From Cladopsammia gracilis (taxonomy: Eukaryota; Cnidaria; Anthozoa; Scleractinia; Dendrophylliidae), in NCBI GenBank assembly GCA_022457155.1, contig JAJGOT010000290.1:916001-980000 (forward strand): DNA of 64,000 nucleotides, in the 5' to 3' direction. The notes beneath the pieces are model-generated. The model was not told where the DNA came from, did no database searches, and saw only the letters and a program-made list of their open reading frames with translations. How positions within the stretch are numbered: position 1 is the stretch's first letter; each line of letters opens with the position of its first letter. Positions 25,365 through 37,376 of the stretch are shown here, in pieces. The position numbers and the translations under genes are program-made.

Positions 25365-28300
25365 ACGAGTTAAAACGGAAAAAATGCCAGAAAACACTGA
25401 CGTTTAATGTTTTAATGATGACAGGTGAAATGAACAACCACTTAAGTACTTTGAATTAGTCCTATTTTAAAAGAAAACTTACGCAAATTGGTAATACATA
25501 GTACAACACAATCAGAATGCCAACAACAGCAGTATTGGAATATTTGGCAATTTTGTTTTTAGATGGATTAAAACACGTAAAGAAATAACGAGAAAAAGGG
25601 TGGGAACATTTTCCCAATTAACTTTTCAAATTGTCCCATTACCTTGACGGAAGCAATTGGTTGAAGGATATTTTAAATTCAAGTTTGTGAAGAGCTCTTC
25701 TGGACCATTTGCACTGAGTCATTTCCGAATTAATACACTTCTAAAATCCGCATTAAAAATTTGGCAAAGGAAATCTTTGAGAAACAATATCGTACTTCTC
25801 TTTTGGAAATACTTCATAATAACAATCAGGACGTGGTTACGCTCACGGCATGGGTTTACTTTTTCAATTTATTACCTGGCTTCACACTAAATGTTGTTTG
25901 CTCAAAACGATTGACTATAGTTTCCCCATTTAAATGGTTGTTACACTTTCACTGGCCAGACGTAGCTACGTATCCTGCAAAGTTTGCTAACAATACTGTT
26001 GTATGCCAATATAGTAAATTTAGTATGTGTTGACATACCTGTACCCATACGAAATAAGTACAAGTGCTACATGGGTAGCCTTATCCCAATTCAATATAAT
26101 TATAGAGCAGCTTTACTTTTCTTCCGCCTTTCTTATGTAATTTGCGTAAAAGTGGACATTTATACAAAGACGCCGAGAGCGATCCGCGCAAGACGGTTCT
26201 GAAGGATGGCTGATACCTTACACAAAATAAAATCTATGAAAAAAATTGCCATTTATTACTGCTATAACTGATTTCCGTTGAGTTGATTTCGGTCGGCTAA
26301 AACGGAAAGTTTCATTTTTTATACCGTTCGTGATTTCCGATTTTACTATCTTCAGTAATAATTACAATATATGTAAGTTGGTTCACATGCACGAATGAAA
26401 ACATACTGAATAGAGTCTATCAAATTGAATGTTTAAAGCAAAACGATACCTCAGTTGATGTGGGTGTTGAAGTGGTTAAATGTTTTGGTTGATCACTGAG
26501 CAACATATAAATTTAATACGTAACAAGAATGCACTGACGCAATCAATAGCTGCACAACCAACACTTAAGCAGTTATCTGACACTAGGGATACAGATGTAT
26601 CTATTAAAACCGTTAACTACAATCAGTGTCAAAAATCTTTGGAACAGCCTTCCCCTGTCCCCTATTTCAATGAGGTATCCTGACAATCAACGCGCGTATT
26701 CATTTATTTTTCCAACAACGTTGAAAGATGTGCAGGGAGGGAACCACCGTTTAAACACAATCCAACACACAGTGTTCCAACGTTTTGTCATAAATTATAG
26801 TAACATATTTTATGGAAACGTTTTTGTTTCTTCAACACCAGTTTCAAAGCAGAAATAAAAGCGATCAGCCGTTCAGCACGTTGCTGTTACAACTAAAGTA
26901 TAATACAACTAGACTTGTTAACTATAACTACTAAGAGATCTATTTCAGGGTATCCAAAATTATAGGACGCCGATTTACCTAAATGTTTGTGTCAAAGATT
27001 TAACAAACCCGTTTTACATGAAATCTAGACAGCCGGAACAGTTAGTCAGTTGTCATTATTTCTCGTGCAAGGTTGTGATTAGTAATAAAATCGAAAAATT
27101 TATTACTATAGTGATGCCTTAAAGATAATTTTACAAGTTTTTAAAAATGACGTAGTAATTATTTTGGGTTCCATTGTGAGGTTTGGGTGAAAATAGCACA
27201 AATATTTGACCATGCTGGTGCAAATTGACAACACTCATGCTTCAGTATTTTTAATAGGAAAATAACGGTAACTACTTTCAGACTTCCTCCAGATAGTAGG
27301 CTTTAATTTCCACCATCCGAACCAGTATAAAACTTGTGAAAAAAACTCATATTGTTACAGGTATGATTTGACGAGCGCAGGTGACTTTAGCTGTGCGTGT
27401 TCAACGCACGTAAACGGAAAGTTTCCTTGTTTCTCTGGTATGTTCGCGGTTTTCAGGTTTTAATAACCGATATTTAAAGATTGTAAAACAATACTCAAAT
27501 AAAGAAAATTGGTTGGGTGTGCACTTTAAGAAATATCCGTGCTTTCAGTTGTTTTCGGTAGTAATTATTTTTTTCGTATCCTTACTTTACAGCCGATTTA
27601 ACTGTATTGTGTTTCGCGGAGTAGATACTCGAGAATAGTTTCTGCCAAGAGAACGTAATGTTCTCTTGTTCTGCACAACAACAACTTCAAACATCAATCA
27701 TGGCGGGTGCATAAATCTGACCACGAGCACATGGGATGTGTGCGCACATAACATACAGGAAATTGTTGCCTAACAAACTGCACTGTGCAGACGCGTCGGA
27801 GTTTTATTTAAACATGACGCCCCATATATGATCCGCCCATGGTCAAACAGTTTTGAAGGAAATTAACACATAAACTAAGTTCTTGAATTATAAAACAAAC
27901 CATAACGACCTCAGTGCAGTGAGTAGAACCGGTTTTGTGAAGTATGACTTGCCCGCCATGATTCACATGTCATGATTCACCAGTTGTGATCCACCCGTCA
28001 TTATATGCCCATTGTCGGAAAATGGTGAAGGAAATTCACAGATGCTGTTGTTCGTGGATGTTTCTATTCCAGGAAGAAAGAATTTTCTCTTTCAGCTCTT
28101 TCTTTATGGGTGAATTCCTTCACCATTGTCCGTGTCCTGGGCGAGTCATAGCCAGCAAATCATGTTTGCAAAACGCAGCTCTGCACTGCACACTGCAGTG
28201 AAATCGGCTGTAGATCAACAAAGGTTATAGATGAAGAACTTCTCAATTGATGTTTATGTTATGTCGCGGAAAATTCATCAATTTTGAGTTTACAAGTTCA

Positions 28301-28724
28301 TTTCATACACAAACATACTTGTATTTAAAGCTAATTGGAACCAACACAACAGAGTGTGACAGAGTGCAGAAATAGAGTTGTACAAAACCTTCTTGGCCTT
28401 GTTTCTGTTTGGAGATAGAAAGTTAACCACAATAAAGGAAAGGATCATAATTGGTACTAAAAATGTTAAAATCCTGTGTATGAACCAAGCGCAAAAGATT
28501 AAATTCCTGTTTCAGCTAACACAGTTGCTGGTTACATTTTCCCTCGACGTTCCAACGAGGAATTTTTAATACGCAGGAAATGGCGTTGTACTGTTTTCCA
28601 ATATCATTCTATTTCCTTTAAAAGAAAATTTAAAGAAAGCTAATGCAGTTTGATCCTTTCGGTTCTTTTAGCTGAATATTTCAGCGGCACTGAGAAACTT
28701 TTAGGGAAAGGAAATCGATCTTAT

Positions 28725-29158
28725 ACCCCCCACCCGGGGGGGTGGGGTACTCCCATATATGAGCTATATAGGTATGTGCCGCTGTGCGGTGAAGAGTATG
28801 GTTTTCAGGCAGTTTAGTCTAGGATAGGGTATGGTAATCAGAGATTTTTGGTCTAGAATAGGGTATCATTTTAAGCGAAACTGATCAGTTGCGTGAAGAA
28901 TTTAGAATATATACAAGGTTTACTGGCAAATAGCATTTAAAAATCGGTACGGCGGGCAGTACGGCATTTTTACTGACCCCTGTTAACTAATAACTGTGAT
29001 AGTGAACGAGTTTCTGGAAAATAGCGAGTCTCGAAAAGGTCTAGGATAGGGTAGGGTTTTTCGGTGTGAATAGGGTGGCAAAATGCAGCCAGTAAAATGG
29101 TCTAGTATAGGTTAAGGGTCTCAGAGTCCCAGCGGCTCACCCCCACACAAAAATTGGC
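28725..29158. repeat. Dispersed GGGGTACTCCCATATATG repeat, second copy
   Basis: Same element as 7575-7998, in the equivalent place of the spacer, with the C/G run changed to CCCCCCACCCGGGGGGGTG. Confidence 0.55.
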
Positions 29159-29801
29159 AGAGAACCCCCCCCCCCCCTCCCCTCCAGGCTTATACCCCGA
29201 ATTTGCTGCTGAGCTGCTTTCACCTTTCCGGAAATCCCAGCTGACCTTATTTCGTAAACAACATTTTTACCCCTCCCCCCCCCCCCTCCAAAAACAAAAG
29301 GCGTTAAACTTTCGGATATTATGAAAGTTTGAGGCGACATTTTACTGAAGAAAACTCTAGTTTTTAGTCTAATAAATTACAAATTTTTAACATGTTTGAG
29401 GCCTTCCGTATGAACAGATTTTCCACCGCGGAAACGTTTCGATGGCTGCTCCTGAAGGGTTCCTCTGGAATTTGCGCTGACTCATTTTCGAGTTAATACC
29501 GACACTTCTAAAATCCGCATTTAACATTTGGCAAAGGAAACCTAACAATATCATACTTCTCTTTGGAAATACTTCATAATGAACTGTAACGCTCACATCA
29601 TGGTGAAAAAGTTACTTTTCCAGTTATTAATTGGAAAGCGTTCCGTTCTACGCAACTTACTAAATGAATGATGGAATAAACGAACAAATGAATGAATGAA
29701 TTGATGAACTAATGAATAAATGAGTGATCAATAATGCAGTCAAATATTTCAGATGTGAATTTCTTAAGCATGTTCTTAAATTTATGGCTTTTAAAAAGGC
29801 G

Positions 29802-30131
29802 GGTTTTCACTGATCAGAGTCGTAAGACCGCTAACGACTAGTGAAAATAAAACAAGAGCCTTTAACGGAGTCGTTAGCTCGAAGGAATCGGAGTCGCAGG
29901 AATCATCAGGTTTATGACTCCGTCTCTTACGATGTAGTGAAAACAAGATTGTCGGAGTCGTAAGCAGAAGAATAAAGCAATCACAATGCCCATTCCCAGC
30001 TTACGACTCCGACAATCTAGTTTTCACTAGATCACAAGCAACGGAAACATAAGTGCAATCGGAAACTCTGCTTACGACTCCGTTTCTGATTTCTACTACA
30101 ACTCTGCCGGACTTCGTCGCTAGTGAAAACC
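29802..30131. mobile_element. Palindrome-rich MITE-like element
   Basis: Ends GGTTTTCACT... and ...AGTGAAAACC are inverted repeats. Inside is a strong palindrome, GATTGTCGGAGTCGTAAGC against GCTTACGACTCCGACAATC. TTTTAAAAAG on the left and CTTTAAAAG on the right may be a target duplication. The same element lies at 40,693-41,023 in unit D. Confidence 0.6.
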
Positions 30132-31829
30132 ACTCTTTAAAAGCTTTAGGATGGAAAGTGAACACGGTTGGCTTCAAACATGCTTAAAATCATGTATATA
30201 CTAAAATAGATTTTATGTTGTCTCAAGATATAGTTCGCAACACATATTTTGGTCTGCGCTTGGTTCCATATTATTAATCCATTACAATTTCCAACATTTA
30301 ATTCCAATATACATGTAACTGCCAGTAGTCTTGTGCCATAAAAACCTATCAGTATTGGCGCGAGCACCTACCGCTGTGTAACTTTTATGTTACTTTAGTT
30401 TAGCCCAACTCCGAAAAGGAATATAAATAGACATATTGTATTGTCGTGACTAATATTAGCGTCTGATTGGATCGTTAACTACTTCATTAGTACGCGTTTC
30501 ACGCACTGAAACAGAAGGTATCAATCCATTATTTCTTGGTATATTTGCGGTTTCTTATATTTTACCCACGGATAGTTTGAATTAATTGCTTTCCAACGTA
30601 ATTTTCATGTGTTCTGCTTATTTGAGTGGAAATACATTTCTTTGTATGTATCATTATACTGCATGCTTCAAGATTAAATAATATTTAAAGGAAAGCAAAC
30701 TTCTCAATTTATGTTTGTGTTGATTTTTTTTTTCAATTCAATTTGTTGGTTAATCAGCAAGTTCATTAATATTACTGGCGCAAGAATGTGTCTGTTTTCG
30801 AAGCTAACGTAACCACCACAGACCACGTGACAGGATGCCGAGAGAAAATGATGCGGAAATAATAATAGCTAAATTAAAATAAACTTCAATCCACGTGACT
30901 AAGTCAAATTTTTCCGATGTTTTTTTTTTCCTTGAAATCGCGTTCTTAATTTGTGGTTGTTGAAAATTTATACTGCATGCTTCAAGATCCATTGAGAGTG
31001 AACGGCTAGAATTAAAGAATGCTTAAAAGCGTAGCAAAAAGCTTAATGTTTTTCCAAGGAACTGATCGTAATATTCAACATACAACATAATATAACCTCC
31101 AATATAATTTAATCAGTTGCCAGAGTTTGATTATTTTTTATGGAAACAAGAACGATTTTACAATTGGGTAAGCTTCTAAGACACGAGAAAATTAATATAG
31201 TTGTGTCTTTCTTCACAGCGGCTCTTTAGAAGAACATCAAACATCAGTTGCGTTGTTTTAGTCTTGTTAATTCCAACAGAAAAAAAACAAAAAACAAAAA
31301 ACTAGGAGGACAAATAAAATAGATGTCAAGCTAATTTAGCTTTTTCTCGTTCAAAAATGTCGCAATTTTACTTCAGTGTGAGCATGCCCGAAATGAAAAG
31401 TCGACCAACCTGCCCCAAAATGGCAGGAAATTTACTGATTCCCCGATCGCACAACTAAGGAGTTTGGTTCGAACATTACCTCTTGGCTCAAACATCTTTC
31501 TACAACTTTAGAAGCTTTTAGGTCTGAACGTTTATTTCAAACTAATTCAAGACAAATCCCAAATGTCATCTTGCACCTACTTGAGTATCGGTCAAGCAGA
31601 CGCACATGCAAAAAAAAAAAAAGTACATGTTTCAAGCAAAATTAATATGTCTGCCTTAAAATCCTACATTTTTCAGTTAGATAAATTGTCTAAAATTTAA
31701 CTGACAACACGGTTGCACGCATACAGTGCTTTAGTTACATTGTGTGGATACTATTCAGACACTCACGACTCGCCATTTTTAACCCACATCTCAGTTCAAG
31801 TCATCCTTTTTGACATATTGGTTTACGTG

Positions 31830-32022
31830 TTATAAGTTCGACGATAGGAGAACGCTTCCTATTGTTCTGGGTGCAGGGGATTGTGGAAGGTATCCGGGGC
31901 TGGATGCCATGCGATTTCAGGGGTTGGGCGCCATCTTGGGCTGGCTTACCACTCGCCTCGATTACATGTGGAGGCCTCGAGCCCAGATCGAACGCACTTT
32001 ACTAATCCATGATTATTACTAG
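31830..32022. other. ~190-bp GC-richer insertion in spacer C
   Basis: Spacer A runs continuously from TTTACGTTT to TAGTAGACTTAG (about 9541-9560). Here the same two edges are separated by about 190 bp of GC-richer sequence. No inverted ends or RNA gene seen; origin unknown. Confidence 0.4.
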
Positions 32023-32620
32023 TAGTAGGCTTATTACCTAACATTTCAAGTGCCTTTGCTAGCCCTTAGACAGGTGTTTAATGCAAACAAACCCTGAGCC
32101 CGTTTTATCCCTTCCATTGTGCAGTATTTTCTATCGAGCAGTTCGCAACACCGTCGATCCTGCATTTGAGAGCCGCTAATTATTTCTCAGCCTTTTAGCT
32201 GGGGAGATTCAAGCTTAGTATTAGTAGTTATGACGAAAACATTAGGTTACTCAATTTATTTGTTGGAAAAAGAGACATGACGTAAATCCCAAAACAATAT
32301 CGAAACAAGTGGGATATTCATATGTCATCTTGGCGTCGATAGTAACGACAGTAATGAAGCCATCAGAAAATAGAGCGAGTTTTTAATTGAGTGTCGTAAA
32401 ACTAAGAGACAATCTAATTAAACAACCAAGCCGACGCTAAGCGCGGGAAAACGAGTGCGACCAAGTCATGATTGGTTTTGGTTTTACTTCTGATTGAAGT
32501 GGCGCGAGATTTTTTAGCCAACAATAAAACGTAGCAATACAAACCAAAGCAAATGTAAAATTATACTTTGGACATTCAATTGAAATCCGCTCTAATATTC
32601 TGATTTATACTTACGAAATA

Positions 32621-33858
32621 TCCACTGGATGAGAATGCTAGTTGTGTGTGTAGTAAGTGCCTGGACTGTTCGATTCGGAGGAATTTTTTTAACTGGCCAA
32701 TACTCGTTTCTTAACTTTGTGAAAATGAATCTTGAAAGGGGAGAAAGTTGTAAAACAGGTACATATTTTCACAAACAATACTAACAGCTGACAGGCCGTC
32801 ATCTTATCTATTCGGTTCAAAATAACAATCACAGATTTAAGTCAAAGGATATGTAAATTAGGGCCTTAAAAGAGAAGGTCTCCCAAATATGCCATTTTTT
32901 CTTTTCAACTAATATGAAGTATAATATACTGAGCAAAAAACTGATGTCCTAATGTATATCCATGCCAAAAGTTACCTTAAAATCGTTTTGAACACCGCCA
33001 AGTGCTGAAATATACTTAGCAGACTGGCAAGGAGTAACCTTCTCCCTTTATTTGAAACCGACCTAATAAATACAAATCTGAGTATACTTTACCATGGAAA
33101 TGCTACGGTTTGCACAGCCAATCTTTCCACATCCCCTTTTTTCATAGCCTCCTGTAAGTACATTTTCACATGCACGAAGTTCTCCGGCGAAGAACACCAA
33201 GAGAAAGATATCGAGTGAATTAAATTCGATAAGGAAATAATAACAAAATTCATGCAGTTTTTAGTGATTTGGGGTTGAAACTTTGATCAATTATATTAGG
33301 TTGCATTCCTTTCCCATCTATCATTATCAAGTTTTTGAGTTTCCATTGATGTGTTTGGCATTTTTTACGCCGCATTATTCATTCGTGTGCCCTTGCAACA
33401 ACAACAACAACAACAAAATTAAAGATGAAACTGCCTTTTAATTTATTACCAATTTTAAAAAACTACTTGTTACTTAATTAACAGGATCACCTAAACAAAG
33501 ATAGGTGTTGTTAGCATTGTTAAATTACATAAACTCCACGGATTCAAAAGCTGATTTCCAAATGTAAATGAAATAACTGATTTACCGAACCTGGTTAATG
33601 CAAAGTTATCAGATTACAAAAGAACGTTAACTTACAGTAATTAAGAAAACCAGGGACCGCGGAGCAAGATGAAAAGTGGGAGGGCTGACAATTGAAAATA
33701 ATTTTTTCATATTGAAAATCGAAAAAAGGAATAAAATCGTAGTATTTGATTCGCAAAAAAGTGGTGGGGCCGCGGCCCTACCAGCCCCTCCCCCTCCGCG
33801 GTCCCTGAAAACTGATCAAACTCCAGCACTAACTGATTTATGCAAAACAACAATGAAC
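32621..33858. other. 3' flank of galaxin-like unit D
   Basis: Non-coding, collinear with 1-1100 but more diverged than the B/C pair. It lacks the 1138-bp insertion and carries its own MITE at 33,651-33,807. A (CAA)n microsatellite sits near 33,396-33,416. Confidence 0.7.
33651..33807. mobile_element. 157-bp MITE with CAGGGACCGCGG ends
   Basis: Terminal inverted repeats CAGGGACCGCGGAG and CTCCGCGGTCCCTG, flanked by AAAAC on both sides (33,646-33,650 and 33,808-33,812). Units A, B and C have the uninterrupted site (TTAAGAAAACTGATC, for example near 1047), so the insertion happened in unit D after duplication. Superfamily undetermined. Confidence 0.82.
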
Positions 33859-33864
33859 TTTATT
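33859..33864 (-). terminator. Polyadenylation signal, galaxin-like D
   Basis: AATAAA on the minus strand, about 100 bp past the stop codon. Confidence 0.65.
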
Positions 33865-33961
33865 GAAAATAATTAAAAAATTAAAGACCACTTGGTTTTG
33901 GTTTTATCTTTTAATACTTCATGGCAGTTTTCTTTTGACTTCAAGGATCCATTGCTGACTT

Positions 33962-35017
33962 TTAGCCCTTTCGACAACTGAAAAGCTTGGAGACAACACG
34001 GTTATAGCAGCACTTTTGAAATCGTGGGTTGTAGTACACTCGACCGCATTTGAGACGAAGTAGGCAAGGGGCAAACTTGGAGATGACCCGTCCATAGCAG
34101 CACTTTTGAAATCGTGGGTTGTAGTACACTCGACCGCATTTGAGACGAAGTAGGCAAGGGGCAAACTTGGAGATGACCCGTCCATAGCAACACTTTTGAA
34201 ATCGTGGGTTGTAGAACACTCGACCGCACCTGCGACGAAGTGGGCATAGGGCAAACTTGGAGATGACCCGTCCATAGCAGCACTTTTGAAATCGTGGGTT
34301 GTAGAACACTCGACCGCACCTGCGACGAAGTGGGCATAGGGCAAACTTGGAGATGACACGTCCATAGCAGCACTTTTGAAATCGTGGGTTGTAGAACACT
34401 CGACCGCACCTGCGACGAAGTGGGCATAGGGCAAACTTGGAGATGACACGTCCATAGCAGCATTTTTGAAATCGTGGGTTGTAGAACACTCGACCGCATC
34501 TGCGACGAAGTGGGCATAGGGCAAACTTGGAGATGACCCGTCCATAGCAGCATTTTTGAAATCGTGGGTTGTAGAACACTCGACCGCATCTGCGACGAAG
34601 TGGGCATAGGGCAAACTTGGAGATGACCCGTCCATAGCAGCACTTTTGAAATCGTGGGTTGTAGAACACTCGACCGCATCTGCGACGGCATGTGCTAAAC
34701 TTGGAGATTACCCGTCCATAGCAACACTTTTGAAATCGCGGGTTGTAGTACACTCGACCACATCTGCGACGGCATGTGCTAAACTTGGAGATTACCCGTC
34801 CATAGCAACACTTTTGAAATCGTGGGTTGTAGTACACTCGACCACATCTGCGACGGCATGTGTTAAACTTGGAGATTACCCGTCCATAGCAACACTTCTG
34901 GGTGAGTGCATTGTAGTACCTTCGACCACATCGGGGACGGCATATGCTATACTTCCAGATGACCCGTCCATAGCAGCACTTTTGAAGTCGTGGGTTGTAC
35001 ACACCACAGCGCGCCAC
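33962..35017 (-). repeat. Galaxin-type coding repeat array, copy D
   Basis: Twelve CC repeats: conserved end units, three 84-bp and six 90-bp internal units, mostly with KFALCPLRRR linkers. The internal repeats are more uniform within this copy than they are between copies. Confidence 0.84.
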
Positions 35018-37325
35018 AGCGGGTGTGTTATTTTCAAGCAGATTTGCATCACTTTCTTGGTTGGATTCTGAGAGAAAGAGGATATTAAAAATTAAAAATT
35101 TAACGTAAACGTGATCAGTTTTACAGTTACACCCTTAAGTACATATCAACAGTGAGTAAAACATAACATGGAACACGAAAATGTGATGGAGGCACTTTGA
35201 ATTCTTAATTTATCACAGCTGGCGGTCGCAGAAGGTACATTGTGTCGACATTTTGACCACACTATATGATTTCGGTTTTTTTTATACAAATATTCAGTAA
35301 ACGTTTCTGGAAAGACTAAAGGTTAAAAGAGAAAGCACTAAGTGTTAAAAAACATAAAAGCCATACATTTTGCTAGTGTTCCTTTGTATAATTTTTTTTT
35401 CAATTCACGAGTTGACAACTAGCTGGGGCCTTTTCATTAGTTCTCGTCTTAAAGGCATTCTGTTTTAAATGTTTTACAAAGCAAAAATGTTATGTGCACT
35501 ATATTATCGACTCATCATAAGAAATCAATGCTATAATACCTGGATCGCTTTCTTCGTCAGCGGTTTCCTCCTCTTCAGTGGCGTCATCTTGATCAGGATA
35601 GTCTTCTTGTTCCTCCTCGTCTTCTTCGTCTTCTTCGCTATCTTCTTCTAGAACATTACAGAAAGATGGTAATTACAAAAAAATCCAGAAGTTCCAACTT
35701 TGTCGCTAAAAGAGATTCAAAACGTATTGCATTGATAAAGTACGTGTGGTCATTTTAACTGGGAAAACAGACTACCAATCGAAGATTATGATTGGCCATT
35801 TTAAGAATTAAACGGCTTGAAGTAAGGCTTTTGATTCAGTAAATTTTCTAACGAATACTAATAGAACGGAGCCAGTAAAATCACTTTTACCTTCCAGTGG
35901 GTTGGTGTCCTGTGCATCAGCGATTTCGTCTTCAGTGGCTTCATCGCTTTCAGGATAATCTTGTTGTTCTTCATCTTCAGTGGCTTCATCGCTTTCAGGA
36001 TAATCTTGTTGTTCTTCCTCTTCAGTGGCTTCATCGCTTTCAGGATAATCTTGTTGTTCTTCCTCTTCAGTGGTTTCATCGCTTTCAGGATCATCTTGTG
36101 GTTCTTCATCTTCTTCATCTTCGGCTTCTGAAAAAATGCAACGATTGATTGGATAAATGAGGAATGTACGATTGATTGATATGAAGGAGGCGGCTCTAAC
36201 CACAGATGGGATTGTTTCACGGTTTACCCGCGTTCAAATTCTTGGCCACGCGTTGTTATAAATACTTACTGAGGGTAAAAAGACGAAATTATTTTCTTAA
36301 TTTTATGAAGTAATGTCAACTTGCTTACCTGGCAGTGAGTTGTTCTCCTCAGCGACATCTGCGGTTTCCTCTGCAACCGTTTCTTCATCTTCAGAATAAT
36401 CTTGCTGTTCTTTCCCTTCTTCATCTTCGGTTTCTGAAAAATAGGAAGTAAAAAAAAAATTAAATACTGCCAACTTCACCGTAGATAAAAAGTTATTATT
36501 ATTAATAATTAGCAATGATCAAAGAAACAGCCACATGAGTACATAAGGTGAAAGTTATTAGAATAAATCGTGAGCGATTGTTTTCATATGATTACAGTAG
36601 TTGCTTCAAATAGCAATTATCTCATTGTATGTCGTCGAAATTATATCGAGCTATAGTTGTCTGGAAAATATTCAGCCATTTTCAAAATGTTCGCAGGTCT
36701 TCGCACAAGATTCTTGAGCGATGACATTCGGTTAAGTTCCAGAACTGACGAAGCAAAAAAAAAAATATTTCCACTTAGCTTTTTGCTAGCCACTGATGAA
36801 TGATAGTTTTGTCTAACCGAAATATTGTGCAATAAAAAGCACATTTTTAGCTGTTAATTCGATCAGCCTTGAATCTTGTTTAAAGTTTGTTTAATAAGTC
36901 CATTGCTGAGCCTGATCTACACAAAGATCCGATTACAATTTGCTGCTGTTTGTACAGTGTTTGTCCAAGTAGTCCTTACATGGTTAAAGAGTAGAGTCCC
37001 TACTAGTGTAGTTGCAGTCAACTTGCAATAAATACGAGAGTAGGTAAAACTAGAATTAATAAATTAAATGAAAAGTGGTAGCGAATCAAACAAGTTCAAG
37101 AGGTCGCGACTTAGATGTGCCTAGAATCCTACCTTTGCCGTCCTCTGCAAGAGCAACTTTCTCGTCTTTGTTGTCATCCGCGGCAGGCGTTTCAGCTAAG
37201 TCTTCTGCATTGTCGAGACCGTTCAGAGTATTTTCATCAGAGGACAAATTCTCTTGAAAAGTTTCTGCGTTTATAACAGCAAAAACTGCAAGAAGGACAG
37301 CGATTCCTCTAACAACACCCGCCAT
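33962..37325 (-). CDS. Galaxin-like secreted matrix protein, copy D, expanded acidic exon
   Basis: Exons on the minus strand: 37133-37325, 36329-36433, 35891-36127, 35540-35647, 33962-35067 (1749 nt, 582 aa, the longest copy). The signal peptide differs by one residue (MAGVVRGIAVLLAVFAVINA) and the sequon is NLS at Asn26. Exon 3 holds four DYPESDEATE-type units (one diverged to DDPESDETTE), where the other copies have two. It also lacks one Ala codon near its end. Exon 5 has 12 cysteine repeats with CPLRRR linkers as in A. Exon 1 has more substitutions than A, B and C have among themselves, so D is the most diverged member. Splice sites, phases, TATA box and polyA signal are conserved. Confidence 0.82.
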
Positions 37326-37368
37326 TCTTTGCTCTGGAGTTTGCCTGCCTCTCGTTGGGGATCAGGCC

Positions 37369-37376
37369 TTTTTATA
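37369..37376 (-). promoter_or_regulatory. TATA box, galaxin-like D
   Basis: TATAAAAA on the minus strand, 44 bp upstream of the ATG. Confidence 0.7.

Larger units (their letters stand above)
25365..32620. other. 5' spacer of unit C
   Basis: Non-coding and the most complete spacer of the array. It aligns with 4269-10,160 and adds about 1.1 kb at 29,160-30,270 that spacer A lacks but that spacer D partly shares (40,105-41,180). Poly-C runs occur at 29,166-29,175 and 29,277-29,286. ORFs here are short and not shared as proteins by the homologous spacers. Confidence 0.7.

Noticed and set aside
35469..35651. Plus-strand ORF rich in Phe/Val over the acidic exon of copy D
   Set aside because: Antisense of the Asp/Glu-rich exon, where GAA/GAT codons read as TTC/ATC.
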